A DNA stretch of 64,000 bases, taken from Carboxydothermus pertinax (GTDB lineage: Bacteria; Bacillota; Z-2901; Carboxydothermales; Carboxydothermaceae). The position numbers and the translations under genes were made by a program. The notes beneath the pieces are model-generated. The model worked only from the letters and a program-made list of their open reading frames with translations, made no database searches and was not told the origin of the DNA. Positions 1 to 7,293 of this stretch are shown one piece after another (position 1 is the first letter of the stretch; each line of letters starts with the position of its first letter). The DNA is taken from positions 39,111 through 103,110 of the forward strand of contig NZ_BDJK01000011.1 of NCBI RefSeq assembly GCF_001950255.1, in the 5' to 3' direction.

Positions 1-91
1 TTTTATCCGAAGTTTTTCCACCAAGAAGAAATTTGGTTTTACCTCTGGCTTTGTAGTCAAAGCGAACACGAGCAAGTATTTCGTTTTTCAT
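1..91 (-). CDS. N-terminal fragment of an unidentified protein, cut by the window edge
   Basis: A reading frame starts with ATG at 89-91 and runs off the left edge of the window. A clear ribosome site (AAGGAGGG) lies about six bases upstream of the ATG. Only about 30 residues are visible, beginning MKNEILARVRFDYKARG and rich in Lys and Arg. I do not recognise the family. The strong ribosome site and the strand shared with nearly all neighbours make a real gene likely. It diverges from the gene at 211. Confidence 0.55.
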   Translation of the reverse strand, partial: MKNEILARVRFDYKARGKTKFLLGGKTSDK

Positions 92-210
92 CGATTTCCC
101 TCCTTGCCTTTTGGTATTCGCTTTTTTCCTAAAAAATCCTGCCTTTTTGCTACATTATCTGAACTCCTTTTGAGAAAAGCTATTAAAAAGACCTTTTTAG
201 GAGGGGTACT

Positions 211-711
211 GTGAAAAAGGTAATTACCGCATCTTTTAAATCTTTAGAACAAGCAGAACGGGCTATTGATTTAATTGGCAACGCCCGGCTCGCTAATTCT
301 TATGTTTCCCTGATTTGTCCGGTAAATCCTTACACCACCAAAAAATTTAATGAAGAATACGCCGAAGAAATTACCGGAACAGGGGAAATTGGCATCCTTC
401 ATGATTTCCACGGAGTTCTAGTCGAGATGCCATTATTTGAAATACCGGAAATTGGTAAAGTTGCAACTGCCGGTCCCATTGCCGGGGATCTCGCAAAAAA
501 GGGTTTGTACAAAGCCCTGCTCCCCTTGGGATTTACCGAAAATAAAATTAAAAAAATAAAAAAAGCATTAAAACAAAACGAAGTAGTTGTCATTATTGAA
601 ACCGAAGAAGAAAAGGTAAATGAAGCCGCCAATATCTTAGCGGATTTTGGTGGCCGCCAGGTAGAAAAATGGAACCCCCACCTTGAAAGAGCCTCTATTC
701 CCCACGGGTAG
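211..711 (+). CDS. YflT-like (general stress 17M type) domain protein, 166 aa
   Basis: The frame begins with GTG at 211, four bases after AGGAGGGG. The N-terminus (VITASFKSLEQAERAID) looks like the opening beta-alpha unit of the small YflT/general-stress-17M-like domain. A Gly-rich middle (GPIAGDL, about residues 90-97) and a closing segment of the type 'ALKQNEVVVIIE' followed by a helix and a 'FGG' turn fit that fold. No signal peptide or membrane helix is seen, so it should be cytoplasmic. It is one of only three plus-strand genes, and its last 17 bases overlap the end of rluB convergently. The function is unknown and the family assignment is tentative. Confidence 0.55.
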   Translation: MKKVITASFKSLEQAERAIDLIGNARLANSYVSLICPVNPYTTKKFNEEYAEEITGTGEIGILHDFHGVLVEMPLFEIPEIGKVATAGPIAGDLAKKGLYKALLPLGFTENKIKKIKKALKQNEVVVIIETEEEKVNEAANILADFGGRQVEKWNPHLERASIPHG

Positions 712-1423
712 AACGGGCATAGCGTTTTAGTTTTATAACTTCCTGCGGGGTTAAATAACGAAAACTTCCTTTTTTCAGGCCATAGCCGGTTAAAAAACCA
801 ATGCGGGTACGGATTAATTTTAAAACCGGATGGCCTATTTTTTTAAACATCCTCCTAACCTGCCGTTTTCGTCCTTCATGAATAGTAATTTCAATCCAGC
901 TGTTTTTGCCATAGGGCTTTTTATAAACCACTTTTGCCGGAGCTGTATAGCCGTCTTCCAGCAAAATCCCTTTTTCGAGCTCTAGAAGTTTAGAGCGATT
1001 AGGCGTCCCCCGCACCAGTGCTAAATACATTTTGGGAAATTGATGCTTGGGGTGGGTTAACGCCATTGCCAATTCACCGTCATTGGTTAAAAGAAGTAAA
1101 CCCTCCGTATTCATATCAAGTCTTCCAACAGGAAACACCCGCTCTTTAACTTTACCAGCTAATAAAGATAAAACCGTCGGTCGTCCAAAAGGGTCGTCCA
1201 CAGTAGTTACATAGCCGGCTGGTTTATACATTAATAGATAAATAAGCTTTTCTGGTTTTACTACCCTTCCATCCACTTCAACCACATCATTTTCGCCGAC
1301 TTTAAAACCAAGCTCTTTTACTACCCGACCATTTACTTTTACTCTTCCAGCTAAAATAAGCTGTTCGGCATCCCGGCGAGCAGATACTCCCGTCCTTGCT
1401 AAATACTTCTGCAAGCGTTCCAT
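695..1423 (-). CDS. rluB: rRNA pseudouridine synthase, RsuA/RluB/RluE family
   Basis: At 242 aa it has the usual length of the family. An N-terminal S4 RNA-binding domain (about residues 1-60, beginning MERLQKYLARTGVSARR) is followed by the catalytic domain. The catalytic aspartate sits in the signature GRLDMNTEGLLLLTNDGE at about residues 100-117. The Arg-rich motif EGRKRQVRRM near residue 185 is also typical. Family members convert one uridine in 23S or 16S rRNA to pseudouridine. Its position downstream of scpA-scpB and spmA-spmB is a conserved Firmicute arrangement in which the gene is usually rluB. The exact target site cannot be read from sequence. Confidence 0.93.
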   Translation of the reverse strand: MERLQKYLARTGVSARRDAEQLILAGRVKVNGRVVKELGFKVGENDVVEVDGRVVKPEKLIYLLMYKPAGYVTTVDDPFGRPTVLSLLAGKVKERVFPVGRLDMNTEGLLLLTNDGELAMALTHPKHQFPKMYLALVRGTPNRSKLLELEKGILLEDGYTAPAKVVYKKPYGKNSWIEITIHEGRKRQVRRMFKKIGHPVLKLIRTRIGFLTGYGLKKGSFRYLTPQEVIKLKRYARSTRGE

Positions 1424-1427
1424 AATA

Positions 1428-2078
1428 TCACCTTTTTCGCCAAAATATAATTTCCGTTATTATTATAGTTATGATAAGCCAAAATAAACCAGCTATAAAA
1501 CCACCCAGGACGTCCGTGGGCCAGTGAACCCCTAAATAAATCCGGCTAAATCCTATTACTAGAGGAAAACCAAGTCCTGGTAAAATATAGTAATATCTTA
1601 ACGGTGAAGGAGCATTTCTCGCCAAAAGATAAAAAAACATCCCGTACACCGCCATGCTGATCATAGCATGACCGCTGGGAAAGCTGTACCCACTTTCAGT
1701 AATTTTGAAATAAAGGGTTGGTCTAAGCCTTAAGTAATGAAGTTTTAAGACATAGTTTAAAACCGATGCTCCTGTAGTGCTACCGAGCAAGGCAGTAAGG
1801 CTATCATAACGTCGTTTTTTATAAAAGACAAAAGAGACCACCGGAATAAACATAAGATAAAAACCAATAGACCCTAAAAAAGTAATCCCTTTCATTAAGG
1901 GAAATATCCCGGGAAAGTTTAGCGCTTGAACTTTCTTTAAAATTAGCTCATCCCAGTAAAAATTTTTATTGGTGGTAAAGATAGCTTCGGTCAGCTCGCC
2001 AAAGGTCCAAAATAAAAAACCGCCAGATAAAGCACCAAATATTAAATACGTAAGAAAACCGTTAGTTTGTTTTTGCAT
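1428..2078 (-). CDS. PAP2-family membrane phosphatase
   Basis: A polytopic membrane protein with the three phosphatidic-acid-phosphatase type 2 motifs in order: KLHYLRLRP, then SFPSGH, then SRIYLGVHWPTD, which carries the catalytic His. About five or six hydrophobic segments are visible. Likely substrates are undecaprenyl pyrophosphate or another lipid phosphate on the outer face of the membrane. The start is placed at the ATG at 2078, six bases after AGGTGAGG, rather than at an in-frame GTG at 2090. The gene overlaps the end of spmB by a few bases, which suggests translational coupling. The substrate is not determined. Confidence 0.88.
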   Translation of the reverse strand: MQKQTNGFLTYLIFGALSGGFLFWTFGELTEAIFTTNKNFYWDELILKKVQALNFPGIFPLMKGITFLGSIGFYLMFIPVVSFVFYKKRRYDSLTALLGSTTGASVLNYVLKLHYLRLRPTLYFKITESGYSFPSGHAMISMAVYGMFFYLLARNAPSPLRYYYILPGLGFPLVIGFSRIYLGVHWPTDVLGGFIAGLFWLIITIIITEIIFWRKR

Positions 2079-2086
2079 CTTATACC

Positions 2087-2617
2087 TCACCTGTAACCAA
2101 AGAATACTTTAACTATATAGACCGCTGCCAGAAAAGTGGTAAAATCGGCAATTAAACCAATATATGGGGCATAGCGAAATTTTTTTACACCAATAGAGCC
2201 AAAATACAGGGCTAGTACATAAAAAGTAGTATCGCTACTTCCCTGCATTGTTGAAACCAGGCGGCCAATTAAGCTATCGGGCCCATATTGGCGCATTAGC
2301 TTTGCTGCAACTCCCAAAGCCGCCCCGCCCGACAACGGCCGTAAGAGGGCATGGGGCAATACCTCTACAGGAATGCCTAGTTTGGAGAAAAGCGGTTCCA
2401 GGCCTAAAGCCAGCACTTTTATGGCCCCGGATTCGAAAAAGATATTGATGGCAACAATCATCCCTACCAAATAGGGAATTGTCCGCACCGCCGTGTTAAA
2501 CCCATCCCTAGCCCCATCTAAAAAGGTTTCATACACCTTTACCCTTTTTAACATACCGTAAAATACAATAAAAAACAAGATTACAGGTAAAATCCAGTTG
2601 CCCAAAGTTAAAAACAT
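2087..2617 (-). CDS. spmB: Spore maturation protein B
   Basis: An integral membrane protein with a nucleoside-recognition (Gate) type domain. The long hydrophobic stretches and the segment LRPLSGGAALGVAA are typical of SpmB. SpmA and SpmB are needed for normal dehydration of the spore core in Bacillus. The gene follows spmA at once and uses an ATG at 2617 preceded by GGTGG. An in-frame GTG nine bases further up is less well spaced. The spmA-spmB pair between ytfJ and rluB matches the conserved order in other spore formers. The transport or structural mechanism is not known. Confidence 0.93.
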   Translation of the reverse strand: MFLTLGNWILPVILFFIVFYGMLKRVKVYETFLDGARDGFNTAVRTIPYLVGMIVAINIFFESGAIKVLALGLEPLFSKLGIPVEVLPHALLRPLSGGAALGVAAKLMRQYGPDSLIGRLVSTMQGSSDTTFYVLALYFGSIGVKKFRYAPYIGLIADFTTFLAAVYIVKVFFGYR

Positions 2618-2619
2618 CG

Positions 2620-3204
2620 TTACCACCTGGACTTTTTAAAAAGATAATCAGCAATTAAAGCCGCAGAAAACCCTAAAAGGGTTGCTAAAAAAGTGGGAAT
2701 TATTATATCTGTGGGATTTTTTGACCCAAAATTTTGCCTAAGGCCAATAATGGTTGTAGGTAAAAGGGTTATAGCAGAGGTATTTAAAGCAAGAAAAGTG
2801 CACATGGCCCTGCTAGCAGTATCTTTTTGGGGGTTTAAATGGGAGAGCTCCTCCATGGCTTTTAAGCCAAAAGGAGTGGCGGCATTACCTAAACCTAAGA
2901 TATTAGCGCTTAAGTTTAAAAGGATGGCTCCTTCTGCAGGATGCCCGGGTGGAACCTCCGGAAAAAGCCAACGGATAAGTGGCGCTAAGGCATGAGCAAG
3001 TTTTGCTACCACTCCTGTCTCTTCCATGATTTTCATAATCCCCAGCCAAAAAGTAATAATGCTAATAAGGCTAAAGGCAGTATCTACCGCAAGCTTGGCC
3101 CCGTCTAGCGAGGCTTTGATTATGAGCTCCGGTTTTCCCTGCCAAAAAGCAGCCAAACACCCCAGGACCATCATTCCACCCCAGAGATAATTTAACACAC
3201 CCAT
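2620..3204 (-). CDS. spmA: Spore maturation protein A
   Basis: About 194 aa, with several membrane helices and the nucleoside-recognition/Gate domain motif LGLGNAATPFGLKAM near residue 105, a hallmark of SpmA. It acts with SpmB in spore core dehydration and heat resistance. The ATG at 3204 follows a run of six G. A GTG two codons inside would be better spaced, so the exact first residue is uncertain. It is the first gene after the ytfJ terminator, and its last bases touch spmB. No sigma-E promoter could be placed confidently upstream. Confidence 0.93.
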   Translation of the reverse strand: MGVLNYLWGGMMVLGCLAAFWQGKPELIIKASLDGAKLAVDTAFSLISIITFWLGIMKIMEETGVVAKLAHALAPLIRWLFPEVPPGHPAEGAILLNLSANILGLGNAATPFGLKAMEELSHLNPQKDTASRAMCTFLALNTSAITLLPTTIIGLRQNFGSKNPTDIIIPTFLATLLGFSAALIADYLFKKSRW

Positions 3205-3260
3205 CCCCCCTCAAAGCTTGTACTACTATCCTATTCACCCCCCTGCTCCAGTAGAACAAA

Positions 3261-3295
3261 AAAATTCTGCCCGGTACTACTCTGGGCAGAATTTT
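3261..3295 (-). terminator. Intrinsic terminator of ytfJ
   Basis: A 12-bp perfect stem (AAAATTCTGCCC at 3261-3272 with GGGCAGAATTTT at 3284-3295) lies just past the ytfJ stop codon. On the minus strand it is followed by a T run. It separates ytfJ from spmA. The A/T-rich outer stem would let it act in both directions. Confidence 0.9.
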
Positions 3296-3301
3296 TTCCA
3301 A

Positions 3302-3727
3302 TTAGGCGGTAGGGGTGTCGAAGGTATCAATGGGGAGGTCGTGATTTGGGCGATTTTTGCCTACAATGTTTTGGATTTTCGCTAAAAGGTCAGGAGTCAT
3401 ATCGATAAGTTTATCCACTAAAGCATTGGTATCTACCGGTAAAAGACGAATTTGGCCCTGCCCTACCACTAAAAAGCCTACGGGCTGTACCGAAACCCCT
3501 GCACCGCTGCCGCCGCCGAAGGGAAGGGATTTTTCTTTGCCGTCACCGGTCGAAAATTCACTGCCCCCAGCAGCAAATCCCAGAGTAACTTTAGATACCG
3601 GAATAATAACGCTACCATCGGGGGTTTCTACGGCACTTCCCACCACAGTATCTACATCTACCATTTCCTTTATGCTTTCCATCGCCGTTTTCATTAAACT
3701 TTCAATGGGATGATGTTGTTCTTCCAT
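3302..3727 (-). CDS. ytfJ: YtfJ/GerW-family sporulation protein
   Basis: A 141-aa soluble protein beginning with the typical HHPIESLMKTAMESIKEM. It carries a Gly-rich core (PFGGGSGAGVSVQPVGFLVV, about residues 70-89) characteristic of the YtfJ/GerW family. YtfJ is made in the forespore in Bacillus and has been linked to lysozyme-dependent germination. Here it follows the DUF2953 gene and has its own terminator, the same pairing seen in Bacillus (ytfI-ytfJ). A start ATG with GGAGGTGGG upstream is clear. The biochemical function is unknown. Confidence 0.9.
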   Translation of the reverse strand: MEEQHHPIESLMKTAMESIKEMVDVDTVVGSAVETPDGSVIIPVSKVTLGFAAGGSEFSTGDGKEKSLPFGGGSGAGVSVQPVGFLVVGQGQIRLLPVDTNALVDKLIDMTPDLLAKIQNIVGKNRPNHDLPIDTFDTPTA

Positions 3728-3746
3728 TTTTTACCCACCTCCGTTA

Positions 3747-4355
3747 TTACTTTTCCCCTTTAATTTGCACCAAAGGTTGCCTAAATATACCTTTTATTTT
3801 CTGTTTTAGAAAAAGTATTATTAAATACCCCCAGGTTAATGAAAGATGATACCAGGGAATTTCTATTAAAACCAAAGCTTTACAAGAAAAATGGTTTTCT
3901 AAACGAGGATTAATTTTAAAAGAAACCCCTTCCATTTTTTTGACTCGCTGAGCCAAAAGCGCATAAGTAGTACCAAATAACGAGTATAAAATCCCCCAAA
4001 CTACTCCAAAGTAAAAAGGATCTTTAAGACCCGTTGCCAAATCTACCGAAAGCATTTTAATAATTAGCCCTTTTTGAAAATAAGCATTAGTTTTATCAAA
4101 AAGTTTAAGGTAATCCCAGTAAGTTTTTATTAATCTTAGCGTCCTTTCCCGCGAAAGTTTTATTTTAGCCGTTTTTTTCATCACTTTTTTAGTTGGAAAA
4201 ATTAAATGCCCTACCACCGGAATTTTTATCCCCAAATGCTCAGTAAATTCCGGTAAAGGCAGGGCAAGTTCAAAATTCAAAAGCCTAAAGAAAAGGCGAA
4301 AAACAATGTTAATTTCTACATCGTTGGTAGACTCAAAAGAAAGTAGAAGTTCCAA
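3747..4355 (-). CDS. DUF2953 protein, YtfI-like
   Basis: A 202-aa protein whose C-terminal half carries the DUF2953 pattern: a helix around KDPFYFGVVWGILYSLF followed by a short domain (FKINPRLENHFSCKALVLIEI) and a final hydrophobic helix. It is probably membrane-associated. It sits directly upstream of ytfJ with 19 bases between them, matching the ytfI-ytfJ pair of spore formers, so a role in sporulation or germination is inferred from context. No catalytic motif is evident. Confidence 0.8.
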   Translation of the reverse strand: MELLLSFESTNDVEINIVFRLFFRLLNFELALPLPEFTEHLGIKIPVVGHLIFPTKKVMKKTAKIKLSRERTLRLIKTYWDYLKLFDKTNAYFQKGLIIKMLSVDLATGLKDPFYFGVVWGILYSLFGTTYALLAQRVKKMEGVSFKINPRLENHFSCKALVLIEIPWYHLSLTWGYLIILFLKQKIKGIFRQPLVQIKGEK

Positions 4356-4370
4356 GAGCTGCCACCTCTT

Positions 4371-4937
4371 TTAATTTTCCTTATCTTTAAGACTATTATT
4401 TCCATCATTTTCCGGTTCATTCTCCAAATTTAAAGGTGGCAGTTCCTCCAGACTTTTTAAGCCAAAAAACTCCAAAAATTTCGCGGTAGTCCTATAGAGT
4501 ATTGGACGACCGGGAGCCTCTTTGCGCCCCGCTTCTTCAATAAGCCCCCGTTCCAAAAGGGTGGCTATGGAGCTATCAGCTTTTACTCCCCGAATAAGCT
4601 CTATTTCGGTCTTGGTAACTGGCTGCTTGTAAGCTATAATTGCCAGAGTCTCCAGGGTAGCCTGAGTTAAATGCTGAGCCGGTGGTTTAAAAAGCCTTTC
4701 TATATAAACGGAAAAATCCGGTCGGGTGGTGAGCCAAACCTCCTCCTCAGCAAAATTTAACATTATCCCCCGTTGATCTTCGTTAAGTTTGTCCTGCAAC
4801 CGTAACACTACTTCCCTGGTCTCTTCCAGAGATAACTCCAAGGTTTGAGCAATTTTTTTAAGGGGTAAAGGTTCCGGACTTACAAAAAGGAGCGCTTCGA
4901 GCGCCCCTTCAAGGTTAATTGGAAACAAGACCGCCAC
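4371..4937 (-). CDS. scpB: Segregation and condensation protein B
   Basis: About 188 aa with the two winged-helix domains of ScpB. It opens MAVLFPINLEGALEALLFVSPEPL and contains the signature TLETLAIIAYKQPVTKTEIELIRGV near the middle, then the ALLERGLIEEAGR segment. ScpB is the kite subunit that binds ScpA in the SMC-ScpAB condensin, which organises and separates chromosomes. I prefer the GTG at 4937, five bases after GGAGG, over an in-frame TTG at 4961 that would lie upstream of that ribosome site. The start lies inside the end of scpA, so the two are translationally coupled. An acidic C-terminal tail follows the domains. Confidence 0.95.
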   Translation of the reverse strand: MAVLFPINLEGALEALLFVSPEPLPLKKIAQTLELSLEETREVVLRLQDKLNEDQRGIMLNFAEEEVWLTTRPDFSVYIERLFKPPAQHLTQATLETLAIIAYKQPVTKTEIELIRGVKADSSIATLLERGLIEEAGRKEAPGRPILYRTTAKFLEFFGLKSLEELPPLNLENEPENDGNNSLKDKEN

Positions 4938-5655
4938 CTTCTCTCCTCCCTTTTCCGCCAAGGTGTCTTATCCAGATTTCCCCGTCTGCTTTTACCTGCC
5001 AGGCCTCTATTACTTCCTGGCGTAAAAGTTCTAAAAGGGCCAGAAATAATACTATCGCTTCCCTTTTACTTTCCACCCGGGCAAAGAGTTCTCCAAAAGG
5101 TAAGGCCTTATTTTGCCGCAATAAGCTCCTTAAAATTTCCCCCATTTTTTCCTCTACGGTATATTCTTGTTCCGGCAAGGAAATAGGTTTGGGTTTGGCC
5201 TCTAGCCGTGAAAGTATTTGCTTTAAGTTTTCAGTAAGTTTAATTAAAGGGATTTCCTTTAATTCTCGAGTTGAGTACATATTTATTAATTCATCAACGT
5301 TAACATTCCGACGGTAAACATTGGGAAAAGCCCCTTTAAGCTCCTTTAAATACTGGGCCACTTCTCTAAATTTTTTGTAAATCACCAATCGCTCTACTAA
5401 TTCAGTCCTTGGGTCTTCTTCTTCCTCATTTTTGCCAAAAAGCATTTTGACCTTTAGATATAAAAGATGGCTTGCCATCACTAAAAATTCACTTTTTATT
5501 TCTAAATTGTGCTTTTGGTATTGTTCTAGATACCAAAGGTATTGCCGGGTAATTTCCGCAACTTCTATATCATAAATATCAATTTTGTTTTTCTCCACTA
5601 GATGTAATAACAAATCTAAAGGTCCCTCAAATACCGGCAAAACAATTTTATACAT
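4915..5655 (-). CDS. scpA: Segregation and condensation protein A (kleisin)
   Basis: A 246-aa kleisin. The N-terminal helix bundle that binds the SMC neck begins YKIVLPVFEGPLDLLLHLVEK, a near-invariant ScpA opening. A charged linker and a C-terminal winged helix follow. It closes the SMC ring together with ScpB. It sits five bases downstream of trpS and overlaps scpB, so all three are probably on one transcript with the upstream protease and tRNA nucleotidyltransferase genes. Length and motifs are normal. Confidence 0.96.
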   Translation of the reverse strand: MYKIVLPVFEGPLDLLLHLVEKNKIDIYDIEVAEITRQYLWYLEQYQKHNLEIKSEFLVMASHLLYLKVKMLFGKNEEEEDPRTELVERLVIYKKFREVAQYLKELKGAFPNVYRRNVNVDELINMYSTRELKEIPLIKLTENLKQILSRLEAKPKPISLPEQEYTVEEKMGEILRSLLRQNKALPFGELFARVESKREAIVLFLALLELLRQEVIEAWQVKADGEIWIRHLGGKGRREGGGLVSN

Positions 5656-5659
5656 GGAC

Positions 5660-6640
5660 TTACCTCAACTTCATTTTTTCCCGAACTTTACCCATGGTTT
5701 CTTGTGCGGCATGAGTAGCTTTAATGCGTCCTTGGGCCAAAATTTCCAGGTATTTTTTGCCTTTTAAAAATTCCTGCCTTCTTTCCCGTAAGGGATCTAA
5801 AATTTCGTTAATTTTGGCTGCTAGTTGGTTCTTACAAGCCACACACCCAATTCCCGCAGTTTTACACTGCTCTTCAATTTCCGCCACTTTTTCGGGATAA
5901 AATACTTTGTAATAGGTATGCACCACACACACTTCGGGATTTCCCGGATCGGTTTTCCTGACCCTCGCCGGGTCAGTTATCATATTCCTTACCTGCTCGT
6001 TAACTTCCTCGGAACTACTGGAAATGGCAATTTCATTTTTATAGCTTTTACTCATTTTCCGGCCATCAATTCCTGGCAATAAAGGCACGGTATGTAACAC
6101 CGCCTGGGGTTCGGGAAATACCTCACCATAGAGATAATTAAACCGTCGCGCCACCTCCCGGGTAAGTTCTAAGTGGGGCAACTGATCTTCGCCAACAGGT
6201 ACTAAATTTGCTCGATAAATTAAGATATCAGCGGCTTGTAAAAGGGGATATCCTAAGAAGCCATAAGTATTAAGGTCTTTTCCCATCTCCCCTAACTTTT
6301 CCTTTTGGTCTTTATAAGTTGGTACCCGTTCTAACCAAGAAAGGGGTGTAAACATGCCAAACAAAAGAGCTAATTCCGCATGTTCCTTTACTTCCGATTG
6401 AACAAATAAAGCGGATTTTTCAGGGTCAATTCCCGCCGCTAAAAAATCTAAAGTCAAATCTTCAATATTCTGGAGAATGCTTCCAGTATTTTCGTATTCA
6501 GTAGTTAAAGCATGCCAGTCCGCAATCATATAATAGCATTTTGCTTCTGCCTGCAGCTTAACCCAGTTTTCCAGCACCAACAAATGGCCTAAATGCAACT
6601 TTCCTGTAGGTCTCATTCCACTTAAAACAACTTTTTCCAT
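5660..6640 (-). CDS. trpS: Tryptophanyl-tRNA synthetase with a predicted 4Fe-4S site
   Basis: A 326-aa class I synthetase with HLGH at residues 16-19 (HIGH motif) and KMSKS at 195-199. It charges tRNA-Trp. Four cysteines in the C-terminal part (C238, C259, C266, C269) form C-x20-C-x6-C-x2-C. A very similar spacing binds a 4Fe-4S cluster in the Thermotoga maritima enzyme, where it sits near the anticodon-binding region. Most bacterial TrpRS lack these residues. The gene lies between the M50 protease gene and scpA. No T-box leader is present immediately upstream, because the preceding gene ends only ten bases away. Confidence 0.96.
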   Translation of the reverse strand: MEKVVLSGMRPTGKLHLGHLLVLENWVKLQAEAKCYYMIADWHALTTEYENTGSILQNIEDLTLDFLAAGIDPEKSALFVQSEVKEHAELALLFGMFTPLSWLERVPTYKDQKEKLGEMGKDLNTYGFLGYPLLQAADILIYRANLVPVGEDQLPHLELTREVARRFNYLYGEVFPEPQAVLHTVPLLPGIDGRKMSKSYKNEIAISSSSEEVNEQVRNMITDPARVRKTDPGNPEVCVVHTYYKVFYPEKVAEIEEQCKTAGIGCVACKNQLAAKINEILDPLRERRQEFLKGKKYLEILAQGRIKATHAAQETMGKVREKMKLR

Positions 6641-6649
6641 GTTATCCTC

Positions 6650-7282
6650 CTATCCCACCAGTAATTTAAAAATTAAATAATAAATATTTAAGATAAATTT
6701 TGTGATTGGTTGCAATATATAGGAAATTACACCCGTAAACAACAAAAGTAATAAAATTGCCTGCCCGTAGCTAGCCATAAATTCCTGCACCCGGTAGGAA
6801 AAAAACCGGCCAAAGATTTTCTCACCATCTAAAGGAAAAATTGGTAGAAGGTTAAATACTCCTAAAGAGACATTAATTGCTACCGCAGTAATTCCTATCT
6901 CCCAAGCATAGGGAAGACGTATTCCCCCTAAAGCCAAAAAGATAATTATAACAAAAGCTAAAGCAAAATTAGATAACGGCCCGGCAACAGCTACCAGGGC
7001 CATGCCCGTGCGCGGCTCTCCCCGAAAGTTATAGGGATTAACCGGTACCGGTTTGGCCCATCCAAATCCTGCCAACAAAAGCATTAGAAAGCCCAAAGGA
7101 TCTAAGTGGGCAAAAGGCGATAGGGTAAGCCTTCCTTCCCTTCGGGGAGTATCGTCGCCTAATTGGCTGGCCACCAAAGCATGGCTAAATTCGTGAACTG
7201 TAAGGCCCAGGATTATTCCCGGAAGCATTACTCCTAAATCATATAGAGAAGGTATACTTAAAAAGCTAAAAACGTTATCCAT
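6650..7282 (-). CDS. Site-2-protease-like M50 membrane metallopeptidase
   Basis: A 210-aa polytopic membrane protein. The zinc-binding HEFSH lies near residue 30 (GLTVHEFSHALVASQLGDD) and the third ligand is in NLLPIFPLDGEKI at about residues 145-157. It is the short rhomboid-like M50B form without a PDZ domain, common in Firmicutes and often called YwhC-like. It should cut a membrane-embedded substrate. A ribosome site AAGGAG precedes the ATG. It lies between the tRNA nucleotidyltransferase gene and trpS, which gives no clue to its target. Confidence 0.9.
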   Translation of the reverse strand: MDNVFSFLSIPSLYDLGVMLPGIILGLTVHEFSHALVASQLGDDTPRREGRLTLSPFAHLDPLGFLMLLLAGFGWAKPVPVNPYNFRGEPRTGMALVAVAGPLSNFALAFVIIIFLALGGIRLPYAWEIGITAVAINVSLGVFNLLPIFPLDGEKIFGRFFSYRVQEFMASYGQAILLLLLFTGVISYILQPITKFILNIYYLIFKLLVG

Positions 7283-7293
7283 CTTTTCTCTCC

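Noticed and set aside
3071..3301. Minus-strand frame between ytfJ and spmA
   Set aside because: It crosses the ytfJ terminator and overlaps spmA in another frame, with no ribosome site.
5650..6660. T-box leader for trpS
   Set aside because: Only ten bases separate trpS from the upstream gene, and no T-box sequence is visible.
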